Shown here: positions 34,294-46,700 of the stretch, piece by piece
How positions within the stretch are numbered: the first letter of the stretch is position 1
Layout: each line of letters starts with the position of its first letter
Source: Ectocarpus siliculosus
Taxonomy: Eukaryota > Sar > Phaeophyceae > Ectocarpales > Ectocarpaceae
Direction of reading: 5' to 3'
DNA: 64,000 nt
NCBI GenBank assembly: GCA_000310025.1
Contig: FN649747.1
Coordinates: 600,025-664,024, forward strand
Notes under the pieces: generated by a model
What the model was told of the DNA's origin: nothing
What the model saw: the letters and a program-made list of their open reading frames with translations, nothing else
The model's database searches: none
Program-made: the position numbers and the translations under genes

Positions 34294-36500
34294 GGGGGGG
34301 GGGCGTACTCATTTGTTGCTTGCCGTAGTCATTTGACCATTGACCACGCGTCCCTTTCGAGACGGAGCACCGTTCCTACCCCTACTAGAGACACCACCAA
34401 CATGTGGGAGCTCTTTACGTTTCTGCCACAAACTACATAAAAATTTCTTGCACATCTTATCCCCGTCCTCTAGGGCCTCTTGTGCCCACCATCTATCCCC
34501 AATTATCGCGATCGTTTTTTCGCTGTTGTCTAATTTACCAAACTTGTCCATGTCACACCCTCTCTGTCTCATTTCCTCCTTGAGATCCTCTCTTTCCTTC
34601 CTGTACAACTCACACTCCCCAACTATGTGGGGTCCACTCTCCTCCGATTTGCCACATGGACATGTGTGTCTATCCTCCTCTTCCTCTCTCCTACGGCTGG
34701 TATACCTCTTCCTCCGTTCTGGCAAGTCCAGATCGCCTACTCGAAATTGCAATTTCAGCTTTTTCGCGTAGTCCATGGGGCCGTCCAAGTACGTCTTCAT
34801 CCCTATCCCTTCTTTCAACTTCCCGTATATCTCCAAGTGGTCTTCGCTTCGTACCTTCTTCCGAAGGGTTGCCTCCTCCCTACTTTCTAGCATCTCCTTG
34901 ACTTTCGTCTTGAACCCCCCGAACCCTTCCGTGTCCAACGTGTCCTCCTCGTCTCCTATCTCCTTCCAACCCTTCTCTACCACCTGTCCCATCTGATTCC
35001 CTTCTTCCCTGGAGTCGCTTTTCCCCAAGCTGCCTTGTCAACCATGGCTGGCAGTCTATCGTCCGACATTCTACTTACCTTGTACTGCCAATTCAACTTC
35101 TGCATGTCTCTCTTTGTTTTAAGAGAGTACATTCCCAATTCTGCTCTCAATACAGTGTTGCTCGTTGTACTTGAACATCCTAGTATTTTCTTGGCCGCTG
35201 CCACCTGCACCGTTTCCAGCTGCTTGACGGCCTTTTCGTTACCTTCCCATACCTCTCCTGCATACTCTAGCTTAGGTACAATCACATTCAAGAGAATACA
35301 CCTCTTCATCCTAGTGTCTAGGTGTGGGTCCGTAAGGATCTCGTCCGTCTTGCCTATCTGAGCTTTACCCTTCCCAATCAACTTTGCTATGTGCGATTCC
35401 CATGAGCACTCCTTCGAAATCTCTACTCCCAGGTACGTATACTTGTCTACTACCGGTAGTTCTTCCTCCCCCCATTTCCATTTGAATCTACGGGATTTTT
35501 CTTGTCTTCGTTACAGACCACTACTGCGCATTTTCCTACGTTCGCCGACAGTCTCCATTTTCGGGTGTATCCTACCGCCGCATCTATTTGTTCTTGCAAC
35601 CCTTCTGGTGTTTCGGATACCCCCATGAAATCATCTGCAAACATCAGTCCGGACACACTCTTTCCCCCTACTTGGACTCCCTGTCTTACTGCTTCAACCG
35701 CCCTTATCAAATCGTTTATGTAAATCTTGAAAAGAGTGGGTGACATCGTACAGCCTTGTGCGACTCCTTGGAGTATATCCACGTACTTCGAAATTTCCCC
35801 ATCCAACATCACCGCACTTCTTGTGCATTCTGTCATCTTTTTCAGCATCCTCCACATTTTCCCCCGGATCCCGATGTCCCACATCTTATTCCACAATCCA
35901 TTGCGCCATACGGTGTCGTAGGCTTTTTGTATATCGAGGAAGAAACAGTATGTCGTACGCCCGGCGTCTTTCCTACCTTGGATAATTTTACTCAACGTAT
36001 AAATGGTCTACACAACTACGTCTGGTCTAAATCCAGCTTGTCCTTCGCTGATCTTTTGTTTCCCCTCCAACATGTCTCCCATTCTATTGTCTATCATCTT
36101 GCCAAACAGTTTCCCCACTGTGCTCAGCAGGGTTATCCCTCTATAATTCCCCGGGTCAGTTTTTTCCCCCTTTTTGAACAGGTTCACGACTACTCCTTCT
36201 CTCCATCTCTTCGGCGCGTACTCGTGTTTCCATATCCAGTTGAATATCCGGACCAACTTGTTAATCATCTCCTCCCCCCCCTGTTTTCAAAACTCATTCA
36301 CAATTCCATCAACCCCTGCCGCTTTTCTATTCTTGAGTTTCGCTACGCAGTCCTCTACCTCTTCTCGTGTGAACTCTCCCTGCAACCCGTCTACATCACT
36401 ACGTTCCCTCCGAGATCTTTCAACGTTTTCCTCCGCCCACGAGTTGATTTCCTTCTCAAACTCCGAGTCGACGTTGTCGTTGGTGGTGGGTGTCCCAAGG
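34294..36500 (-). mobile_element. decayed LINE with reverse transcriptase domain and oligo-C 3' tail
   Basis: The minus strand encodes an RT in order: WKHEYAPKRWREGVVVNLFK and NYRGITLLSTVGK (36270-36030), FLDIQKAYDTVW (motif A), GVAQGCTMSPTLFKIYINDL, and the catalytic FADD at about 35641-35630. The post-RT region follows, with EYAGEVWEGNEKAVKQLE, then a C-terminal Cys/His cluster (CPCGKSEESGPHIVGEC). It is dead: in-frame stops near 36284 and 36005 and frame changes near 35480 and 35000. The 5' end is missing. The 3' end is a run of ten G on the + strand (34294-34303) followed by GCGTACTC, so the element's own tail is oligo-C. It differs from the LINE at 37100 at many residues, so two subfamilies are present. 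Confidence 0.92.
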
Positions 36501-36501
36501 T

Positions 36502-36999
36502 GGGGGGGGGGGGGGGGGGGGGAACCCTTTTTTTTTTCATGCCTTAACGGGTAAACCCTTTTCCCCCCCCCCCCCAAAAGGAGGAAAATTTTTCCCCCAA
36601 GACCCAACCCCCAAGGCCAAACCTTCCTTCCCATTTTTCCAAAAGGAACCCAAAAAATTTTTCCCAAATCTTTCTTTCCCAAAAAAATCCCTTCCCCCCT
36701 TTTTAAAACCCTTCCCACCCCCCCGAAAGACTACCCCCCCCCCCCCCCTATTCCATGCCCCAAAAATCCCCCTGTAAGTTCCTTGGATTTTTCCCCCCCC
36801 AAACATGTAACCTTCCCCCCCCCCTTCCTACCCAGAAAATTTCCCAAATGGGGGAAAAGGGTTTTCCCATTTAAAACCCCAAACCCATTTTAAATTTTCC
36901 CCTTCCCCCCCAACCCCCCTATTTTTTCCCCAAAATTTCCAAAAGCCTATTTCCCCCGCCCCAAAATTTACCCTAAACTTTTTCCCCGCCCCCCTTGGG
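36502..36999 (-). other. low-quality LINE 3'-end sequence at contig end (assembly artefact)
   Basis: After a 21-G run this stretch reads as a base-smeared version of 37122-37600: CATGCCTTA, then CCTTCCTTCC, CTATTCCATGCC and CCTGTAAGTTCCTTGGATTTTTCCC appear in the same order and spacing, while nearly every mixed stretch is replaced by C, A or T homopolymers. This is the look of failing Sanger base calls at the end of a read, not biology. Frames predicted here are meaningless. Confidence 0.85.
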
Positions 37000-37099
37000 N
37001 NNNNNNNNNNNNNNNNNNNNNNNNNNNNNNNNNNNNNNNNNNNNNNNNNNNNNNNNNNNNNNNNNNNNNNNNNNNNNNNNNNNNNNNNNNNNNNNNNNN
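37000..37099. other. assembly gap (100 N)
   Basis: Exactly 100 N, a default placeholder length, so the true gap size is unknown. It lies between two G-runs (21 and 22 bases), both from the LINE 3' tail. Confidence 0.99.
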
Positions 37100-38365
37100 G
37101 GGGGGGGGGGGGGGGGGGGGGCGTACTCTTATGTTTTGCATGCCTTAGCGGTTAGACCATTGTCCACGCGTCCTCGAGAGGACGGAGCATTGTTCCCACA
37201 GGACCGATCACCGATGGCCAATCGTTCCTTCCTACTTTGCCGAAGGTAGCTCAAAAATGTTTTCCGTAGTCTGTCTGTCCTAACGATATCCCTTCCCACC
37301 TTTTCAAACCACTTCCTACTCCCCAGTACAGCTACCGTCCTCTCCTCTCTATTCCATGCCTCAAACATCTCCCTGTACGTTCCTTGTATTTTTCCCAGCT
37401 CAGTCATGTACACTTCCCTCTCCTCTTCGTACCACGGACATTCCGCGACTGCATGAACACGGTCTTCGCATTCGAAGCCGCAATCACATTTGAACTTGTC
37501 GTCTTCGTCGTCTACCGTCCTATGTCTTCGTCGACGTTCTCGAAGGCCTATGTCCCCGGTCCGGAATTTGACCTTAAGCTTTGTCCCTGCATCCATTGGT
37601 CCATGTAGGTAATCCTTGAACCCTATTCCTTCTTTCAACATTCCATACACTTTTAGACCCTCCTTATCCTTGGTTTCTTTCGTTAGATTCTGTTCTTCTC
37701 TCTCGGCACAAGCAACAGATATCTTCTCCTTGAACCCCTGTAGACCCTCCGTTTCCAGCGTTTCATCTTCGTCGATGTCTAACCCCTTCCATACGTCCTC
37801 CACAACCTTGACCCATTCCGTGGGTTGTCTACCCCTCTTTTTGTTTGCCCACGTCGCCTCCCATACTATTCTCGGCAATCTCTCCTCTCCCACCCCGCAC
37901 ATGCGATACTGCCATGTCAGCTTCCTTGCGTCTTTTCCCGACCGTAGGGATTGATCCCCAATTCTGCCCTGACGGCTGCATTACTTGTGCGCTTGGAGCA
38001 TCCTAGGATGATTTTCGCTGTTTTCATCTGCGCCGCCTCGAGTTCTTTCACTACCTTCTTATTTCCTTCCCATGCTTCCCCGGCGTACTCTAGCGGCGGT
38101 ACGATTACGCTCTTCAAAACCGCCAATTTGATGCGTGTATCGAGGTGCCGGTTTGCGAGTATTGGGTGCAGCTTCCTTGCTCGTGCTTTGCCCTTTTCCA
38201 CTACCTTGGACATGTGTGCATTCCACGAGCAGTCGTTTGCGATCTTTACTCCGAGGTATGTGTACTGGTCCATTACTGCAACCTCCTCGATCCCCCACTT
38301 CCATGTATGTTCTACTGGTTCCTCCCTGACCTCGTTGCACACCATGACGGCACTCTTCTTAGGCT
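37100..38365 (-). mobile_element. 5'-truncated LINE, post-RT region and oligo-C tail
   Basis: On the minus strand it reads MDQYTYLGVKIANDCSW, VIVPPLEYAGEAWEGNKK and KRGRQPTEWVKVVEDVW, then CDCGFECEDRVHAVAEC, the C-terminal half of the LINE protein. A frame change near 37915 breaks it and the RT core is absent; similarity ends near 38365. The 3' end is 22 G on the + strand (oligo-C on the element). It closely matches the copy at 1-766 and only moderately the one at 34294-36500. Confidence 0.9.
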
Positions 38366-40309
38366 GCTGCTGTATTCCGTGCGTCCGGGTGTGAGTGCGC
38401 CGGTGAATGTCTATACGAGGCAGCTTTCACCTGAGATTGCGATGCCGAGGAAAGGTTGCGGCCGATTCCTCCCGAGTGTGTGCCTTGACCTGCTGTCCTG
38501 TTGAGGTCCACTTTACCCTCTAGCGGCCGGCTGGGTCAAAGCAGTTTTGCTGGTTGGGGTGGACCTCCACATGCTTTCCCCCCAACCCGAACCGCATCAA
38601 AATATCGATTCCCGTGGACGGGGAGGCAAGCTGTGACATCCAGTGCTAAAATCGACATTACACGGCACTTACGGTGCGTGGTGCGTGGTGCGTGGTGGGT
38701 GGCGCGTGTGGTCGTGTCCCTCGCGTTTCGTGTCCATCTCCCTTCTACCTACCCTAATACGGCGCAGGGGCGCGGCGGCTAAGATATGAAGCGGCTCCGT
38801 TGATGAAGGCGGATGACAGTCCCGCGCACCGCATGCAGCCACTCTGCCATCAACAAATCCTAGCACGCGCCTCTGTGGAGCTGCCCGTAGTGTGATGAAT
38901 GGTGCGTAAGAGGACGTGAAGTGTCGTCACCAAGGCTGCAAATGTCAACTTCGCAATGTGCCAATGGTTTCGGTCTACATGCCATTTACAGCAGAGTATC
39001 TTGCATGATGGTATATGTGTTTTTATTATTACCATCGACCGCGCTAACCGGCTGACCAATGAAACGACGTCAGTCTTATATTTTTGTAGTGCGGTTGAAA
39101 ACAGCATGGTGTGTGTGTGCATGTGAAGGATCTTCCTGGCGGTTTTGCCTTTCACGGCCCGCAGATCTACTTATTACAATCCTGGAAACGTCGACATCCT
39201 GACAGGATTCCCTGCCCGTGGACCTTGTCGGGACCAGTTCCCTTCCCAGGTTGTCACAGCAGTGTCCGTGCAGGGTCTATTTGCCCGCCAGGTCCACACA
39301 GGGGTAGCCGAATGGCTGCAGGTGAAGTGCCTTGATTACGAGGTTTTCCCGCACAAAGAGTTGAACATGCCCACACCAACATGCGCACACGCCAAATTGC
39401 TGCCATCTACGCATGCCAACCCGTGACTGCCAGCAGTACTCCCCTACGCTATGTGAAACAACGACAACGCGCGCCGTGAACCAGGGATCAAGATGAAAAC
39501 AGGGAGTTCGTATGTTGCACTGCATCAGTGACACGCACCCAAGCAGCTAAAACATGTGTCGGAGTTCTGTGTGGTGTAGAAGGTCGCCAAGTCCCTCTGC
39601 TCTCCGACCTTCTACCTAAACCCAATCTCGCCCACCCCCTGTAACCATGTAATCTATGCACATGAGACACGCACCACACCCTGGCCTGTGCCATTTTTGT
39701 ATCACCCCAACAATGAACCTTCACAGCTAGTCTATTGATGGCAGCAAATCTCGTATGGATGATCCAGGGGCGTGGTGACACCCGACCTTGACTTGCCTGA
39801 TTTCGAAAATGACCGAAGAGCACCCAGGAGTCACACACTCGGTGTGCATGCGACAACTGTGAAGTGTTCCGGAGGAAAAGACCCTCTAGCTGTCGCACAG
39901 CAGCAGCCGGGACTGCTGCCTTCACCCTCTCCCAGCGATGACCCCCAAACTGTCTAATTTCGCATCTTGACTCCGTCCACTACAGGACCCCCGTTCATAT
40001 GTTCGCACCTACCTAACTCACCCCCAAATCAACGGACACACACCTCATCATGAGACCACCCAGTGTCAAGATCAGGGTTAACTAGCGTTAGGTTGACCTG
40101 AGTTGGGGTTTTGAGTCAGTGTGCGTGGAGATGGGGCAGTTTTGGTCATCCATTTGAATAGTCTTCAAACTGGAAGAGGAACCACATAGACCGCCTCGCC
40201 GCGCTGCTGTGTATCTTCCTCGTCTCCTTCGCTGCTTCCCCTCTGTTGCCCGAGTAAAAAGCACACCTCTTATCTCGGCCAGATTGCCGACCTTTCTCCG
40301 GCACCGGAG
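38366..40309. other. intergenic, no gene recognised
   Basis: No supported gene or RNA. A small GTGCGTGGTGCGTGGTGGGTGG repeat lies at about 38675-38702. The last ~100 bases are C/T-rich and form the leader of the ankyrin gene. Confidence 0.5.
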
Positions 40310-41836
40310 ATGGCGACACAGCGGGTTCCCGCCCAACCGTGGCCTCGAGGCCCTCAGAATGACCTTCACAGGGCCGCCAACGACGGCTCTATCGAGCGAG
40401 TTGTTGCCCTGCTTGCGAGCAGACCATCAATAGACATCAACCAGGGCGCGGAGTACGGTTGGACCCCTCTCATGTTGGCGGCCTGGAGGGGTTCTTCACG
40501 GGTGGTCAGGATCCTGCCCAACAAGGGAGCCAACGTCTCAGTAGTGGCTGACGATTTCCACACGGCTCTACATTTTTCCACTCAAGACGGCGGCCATCCG
40601 GTTGTCACCAAGATGCTGCTCAAGGCCGGTGCAGATTTCGAAGCGGTGACGTCGGAGGGAGAGACGCCGCTTCATCTGGTTGCTGACTCAGGGTGCTGGG
40701 AAGTAGCGCAAGTGCTCATTGAGGCAGGCGCCTGCGTCAACAGCGTCAGGTCGGATGGAGAGACACCGCTATATTCTGCTGCGCGTCAAGGACACAAGAA
40801 AGCGGCCAGGGTGCTCCTTCGTGCAAAAGCAAATCCGCTGTTGACAAAGCCGACATCATCGGGAGTAACCTTCGTCCCGTTGGACACAGCCGCGGAATAT
40901 GGACAAACGGAGGTGGTGCAAGAACTGGTCCAGCAAGTCAGTATTAAGGGTTGCGGCGGTGCAAGTGGTGGGGTAGATGCTCTCCGCCTGGCCGCCCTCA
41001 GCCAGAATGTCGACGTCATGGCTGTATTGGCAGACGTAGGAGTGATGGATACCGGCGAGGCCCTGATCACCGCCGCTGGACGCAACGACGAGGCAGGAGT
41101 GAAACTCCTTTTGCAGCAGCGACACGGTGCATGTATGTGAACGATACCTACGACCTTGTCGGCAGGACACCCTTGCTTTGCAGCATTGATGGCGGCATGA
41201 CAGGCTTTCGCTGTTCGCCGAGAGTGGTGCGATTGCTCGTTGATGCCGGAGCAGATACGGCGTCGGCTGTTCCCTTGAAGTGCACGGGGGGGCCGTTTGA
41301 ACTAAGCGTCACCCACGGAGTTCGCGAACTGTTCCCTCCATGAGAATATGGACGGCGGAAAGACGGCCATGGAGAAGCAGGTGCACAAGCTGAGGGCCAT
41401 CGACCGCCTTTTTTTGCAAGTGGAGGCGGTTCATGCTGTCTTTTGGCTGTGGCCTACGGACACCCTCGGCGTTGCCCATGGCGCAGAGGGCTTGAACAGG
41501 AACAAAACAGCTTCGACACCACTGAAGACCATGATACCGATCCTGAGGCGAAGGGCTAGAGAACGTGGTGCACTGGTGACAGCTCTGTTTGGGCGGGTGT
41601 TGCATAGGAACACGCGTGCTCTTGTCGAACGGTTTCTGCTGCTTGGTTCAGTGTTTCACCTCCCTGCTGTTGTTGCTGCTATGGCATTGGCTGCCGCCGT
41701 GCGTTCCTCTGTATCCCGTAGCTGGGCACATTTACTCACCACCAACGCCGTGAAGTCAGCGTGTGAAGAAAGGGGTCAGGATTCTCGGATGATATCGACA
41801 GAACTCTCGATTGTTTGCTTGCTACGGGATATTTAA
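40310..41836 (+). pseudogene. ankyrin-repeat gene with two frame breaks
   Basis: The intronless frame starts at ATG 40310 (MATQRVPAQPWPRG) and carries at least five ankyrin repeats, with the TPLHLA-type core visible as GWTPLMLAAWRGS, TALHFSTQDGGH, GETPLHLVADSGCWE and GETPLYSAARQGH. Ankyrin repeats bind partner proteins. Near 41130 the repeat frame ends at a TGA, while the expected next repeat (VNDTYDLVGRTPLL) continues in another frame. Near 41341 a one-base shift again separates VRELFPP from MDGGKTAMEKQ. The rest (to 41836) holds QVEAVHAVFWLWP and a hydrophobic stretch VFHLPAVVAAMALAAA, a C-terminal region I associate with the large ankyrin family of brown algae. The shifts together restore frame, so either sequencing errors or recent pseudogenisation could explain them. 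Confidence 0.75.
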
Positions 41837-43727
41837 CTATCGATGCCAATGCATTTCGGCATCATGGTTGCTGAAGCAGCCGGCGCTCAATGTTACCGCT
41901 CAATGTTCCCGAGCGTCCAGTTCCTCACCGTGCTTTTGTGTCTGCTTCACGTATGATGCAGGCGTCCGGAGAAACCTCCGTGAGTGTTGCTCGCGCCGGC
42001 CTTCAACGTCGCCATGGGAAAAGTGGCATGTGAGGCATCAAAATGACAGCCGTTTGTCCCCACGGTTGCATGTGATGACTTCGCATCTGACTAGAGTTGT
42101 CCTGCACAGTTTCTGTCGTTTGTGTGCTTGAAGGTGTTTGGGCTTTTGCAACAAAAAAGTAAAATGGAACTCCCCATCAACATTAGCCCGCTCCGAGTTT
42201 GGATGGGGCACGACCGTTCGTGGGCAACCCTATAGCGATTTCATTTATTGTAGCATGTCAAGTTTGACCCATCATTGAGATCATATGCGCTGGTGACGTG
42301 TCGTCTGCCCTGCACCTGCCCTAGGGTCGTAGAAAGTTTCTCGATTGCCATGGTCGTCGGTAGCTCCGTGTGTTGTTGTGGTTATAAACACAGTCAATTG
42401 AAAGACTTACGTACTAAAGACACCACGCGTTTGCGTAGAAGATAATACAGCCCATGTGCTAAGTAGATGCCTTCAGCATGAATATCACGGCAGGGATGGC
42501 CAGAGGTTGGTTCGTGTTCTGACGTCCGTTCTGAACAAAATACAAGCAGGCCATGGTTTTTGTGCTGAGAGAGATTGCCACAAATCGGTTTGATACCCTG
42601 CGCCAACTCTTTGACACATGTGGTGTGCGTCACAACCAGGTATTACCCATGCTGCGTTGTGGCCAAGTCCCACAGTAGGACTGCTGTCACCTGTTGAACA
42701 GCGGTCTCGGCTTGCTGTGTTCATTGTGAGCTGCTCTTTCCATTTTTGGGTTTCAGTCGGTAGAGGCGTCCGGCGTTTACAAAACACTCTGCGACAGACC
42801 ACCATTTTTATTTTGAAATACCAACAATATGGTAGAATTTTGATCTCAAACCTGTGTATATGAATAGGACTGTTTTTGTCCGAGAAAACACAGGGACACC
42901 ACCAAAATCACTTTCCCCACCATCAAAACCATGAGGCGTACACCAACACGACCATCAAACCAATACACCCAACATCACCGACGTCACACCACGGCACTCT
43001 ATCCAGAAGCTCGCATGATGACAATATCTAACAATTCACGCGCTTGTGGGAGCATGTACAAATCTCGAGTAGGAAACACCTTGGGTTACGTTTGAAGCAC
43101 CCATCGAAGAACACCTGGCTCGAGCGCACCAATCTATTTCAAGAACGACCGTTACCACCGACCGAAGAGTTTCCCCATCGTTACGACCAAGCGTCGTTTC
43201 GCAACTTCTACAACAATCACTTCGCCAACCGCTGAAAACCGTTCTAATTTATCTGGGAAAGCGATGCGTGCACGTGTGTGATCGGGGGTCGCACGGGGAA
43301 TACAGTAGTGATCAGGTAAATATGTTCCATATCAACTATACCCGAAAAATATCAAATCGGAAGCTTGTCCACGATGACGTCCAAGATGACGATTCTTGGT
43401 GGAAAGCAAGAGAGCGATGGTGCAGTCGACAAAAGCGCATGCGAAGGATGTCTTGGCGGATGCGCGATGCACAATCCACGATCCACGCGTGCGTGTTCGC
43501 CTCTGCTATCGGTCCTTGCACGTCGGCAGGAACTTCGGCCCAAGAAAGCCAGCATCAAGATACTCGCTGCAAGGATATCATCACCGAATGCATGGAAACC
43601 ATGCCTAGACCTACCCATACCCAACATCACATCTAAACCGAGCCAAAACAAGGCCAACCTCGCCATACACAGACAAGCAAAACTTCCGAAGGCCAGCAGA
43701 GGATTTGGCTACGCCCCATAGCGTAGC
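41837..43727. other. intergenic, no gene recognised
   Basis: No frame with domains or convincing splice chain. It contains the 3' flanks of the ankyrin gene (+) and of the FSH1-domain gene (-), which converge here. No transposon ends were recognised. Confidence 0.5.
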
Positions 43728-46700
43728 TCACCGCCGTTCTTCCAAGAATCGGACAAAGTTGGGCACGATGTCCTTGTTCTGGGGCACGCAATGCCGGCCG
43801 CGGTGCATGAACACGGCGGAGCGCAGGTACATCCCCGCAAGCCTCTGGGACTGCGAAGCCGGCACGAACCGATCCTCGATAGCCCACACGTGCATGCTCG
43901 GAAGCGTCTCCTGGGGCTGGTCTTGGGTCAGCGGGTAGCTCAGGATCTGCCAGCCAAGGGGTCGGGGGTTGGGGTTCCCAACGATCAAACATCGCCGTCG
44001 TCAGAACTGTAGAACTTCTGCCGGGTCTGGAAAAGCCGGATCGGCGGGGGGGGCGCAAAGTACTAGGCAGGACGGGTGGTTACCCAGAATGAAAACGTCG
44101 ACAAGACATCCAGACTCGGCAAGGTTCCCTGGACTTGCGAGAACCTGGCATCTGCCAGCCACCAAGATAATTTAGTGTGCAAGCAAAATATTATAATTTC
44201 AACTATCACGTGCCAGGGAGGGGGAACGGGAGAGCAAGGGAAGAGGAGGTTGGGGTTGGAGGCAACCATCGGCGGGAACAACGAGGTCATCTCTGGGTGT
44301 CAGTGGTGTGGTTATACTGTGTCAAAAAACCAGGAGTTGTGTGTTGTACGGGGGCGCGTGTTCAGCGGCGTTGCTGCTCAGCCAGACTTGCGGAGCTCGG
44401 AATTAGTGACGCAGAAGCGGCATTTGCTGTTGCAAGCAACGCAATCAACACTAGCGTTGCCTTGTTGTTGTTATGGTGATGACTCACATGATCTCATCTC
44501 AAACAGCGTAGCTTGTGGGTAGAAGGCAGGCACGGAGGCGAACCAAAACTTGAATATTGAGGTAGCTGCACCGTGGGCTGGATGCCTCACCTGTGTGGGA
44601 TGCGGTTGATAGCAGCCGGAGATGAAGACGCCGAACCTCGGCGGGGGCAGCAGGGGCGTTTCATAAGCCTGCTGGAACGCGCACCAAGCAGGATTAGCAA
44701 CGGAGGGATGACTGCGTTCTTTAGCAATTAAAGCGCCCAGACTATGTTGCGTGGATGTACAGCACAAACACGAACATGTTCAAGGAGAGCAATCGAAATG
44801 TTTACTCTTGGTTGCTCCGGATCAACGCAGCCCGCAGGCAGGACGCACGCATGTAAGCTTGTGCCCTCCTCCTATGATAATAGATGCAGGCCCCGCGCGG
44901 AGCGGAGGACGGGTGGCAAGCTGATTCGTTGCGTGTCTTCCATCGCTTGACGCAGACGATGCGACGCTTTCAAGCCGGAACACCTGCTCCTGAAGAGAGA
45001 CCTCCGAAGTTCGGGTACTCTATTGCGTCGTTGCCAAACAGACTACAACACACGAAGAAAAGTGTGCTCGAATTACCCCCTCTCCCCAGTCCCTGCGGGA
45101 AAGGTGACGAGGGCTTCCTCCCCCCGAGATCTCCCTGCAAACAACATACTGCCCTCGGAGGAAGCTGGCGTCATGTCCCCACGGCGACTGCAATCGAAAT
45201 AAGAACAGCGAAGGAGCTACAACAAACAAAACTGTTGTCGTGGTACGCAGAAACTGCGTGCTGTGCTTGTCTCTTCCCGCCGCGCTGCTTTCGTGCTCGG
45301 TGGCCGTAGATTATACTTCTAGTAGCGTTTGTGGGTGCCATAAAATCGTTTGTCGCACCGCAAGGTCGCCGTGGCCGCTGCCGCCGCCGTTGCTGCAGCT
45401 CTCGCGGCCGGAGAATGCGCAGTGATTGAAGATGCTCGCCATCGCCGCTCCCTGGCTGAACCCCAGCAACCCGTCAAAGGGGCCCCGCTCGTCCCACACT
45501 TGCCTCAGAAACGCAAGGCTATCCTCCAGGCCCTACACGTAAGAAATGGAAGAGAACAGGCACTGGGTGACGGGTGGCCGGAAGAAAACCGTATTCTTCA
45601 TTTGGAGTTGATCTTGGATGACTCTTTGATCGGGTGTTGCAGATTTCCATGCTCGCCCCATTAACGAAACAGCGCAAAAACAGCGAGCACGGGAGGCGGT
45701 TTAGTGCACTAGACGGGTTGGAGTTCTGTTCGGAGTAGCCCAGCACAACCACCCCAAAACAAGCAGCGGGTTGACTATCCATGAAGCAAAGGCCTTTCGA
45801 ATGGGGCTTGCTTGAGTCAGCAGGCTGAAACGATGGCTGCTGTAATTTGGCAAAAACAAAACACGGCATTTCATGGCGGAATGCTGTGAGGATGAGAGAC
45901 ATGCTACACCTTCCACTCGCACCGCCCAGCCATCCCTGGCACGGCTTTGGCCCTCTTCCTCTCCTCTGGGTCGCATCGCCACCACGTGCGCGCCCCAACC
46001 CTGTCCAGATGCTGTTGCTGCTGCCCAGGAGTACCTGCGTTGCCTTCGCTACCACCGCCGCCGCCGCTATCACTTTCCGTCTTGCTCCCACAAGCAGGGG
46101 ACGCCGGAGGCGAGAACGTGGGCGAAGAGGCCGGCGTCAACTGCTCCTTCCCGACCCCTAGTGCTCCTCCCTCTCCCGTGTTGACCACCTTTGCGGCCGC
46201 CGCTGCCGCCGCCGCCGTGAACTTTGAGGCTGCGGCCTGTAGGGGGGAGGAAGGGTTGGGGGGCAAGGGCGGCGGAAGCTCCTCGGGAGAGAGGAGGTGC
46301 GGCGCGTCCACGTACACCAGCTCGGCCGTGTTCTTGAGCTTCTTACAGAGCTGGCGCGTCCTCTGGCTGAATATCTGGTGTGCGTGGGGGGGAGCGGAGA
46401 AGAGGGGGAAACCAAGCGAACATGCGAGTCAAACAGGGCAAGAACAAATACCCAAAGTGGTGTTTCTGAAACCACGCGTGGCCCTGAGGTAGACTAGAAA
46501 AGTTTTCTACCCGGTCGTGTGCATACGTCGTCAGATCGGCCAAAGTGTTCAACTGGTCGCCGAGCCGAACTTAACCTACCTGGCTGTTCTGGAGGTACCC
46601 ATGGAGGCAGAGGATCCGCAACTTTGGCCGGGCTCTCTCGCTCACGAGGTGAAGCGCAGCTAACTGGGTGTCCTGACAAACAGTGTTCGTATCACCGGGC

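Noticed and set aside
36287-36999. Gly/Pro/Lys-rich frames next to the gap
   Set aside because: From 36502 on they come from homopolymer-smeared low-quality sequence, not from a gene.
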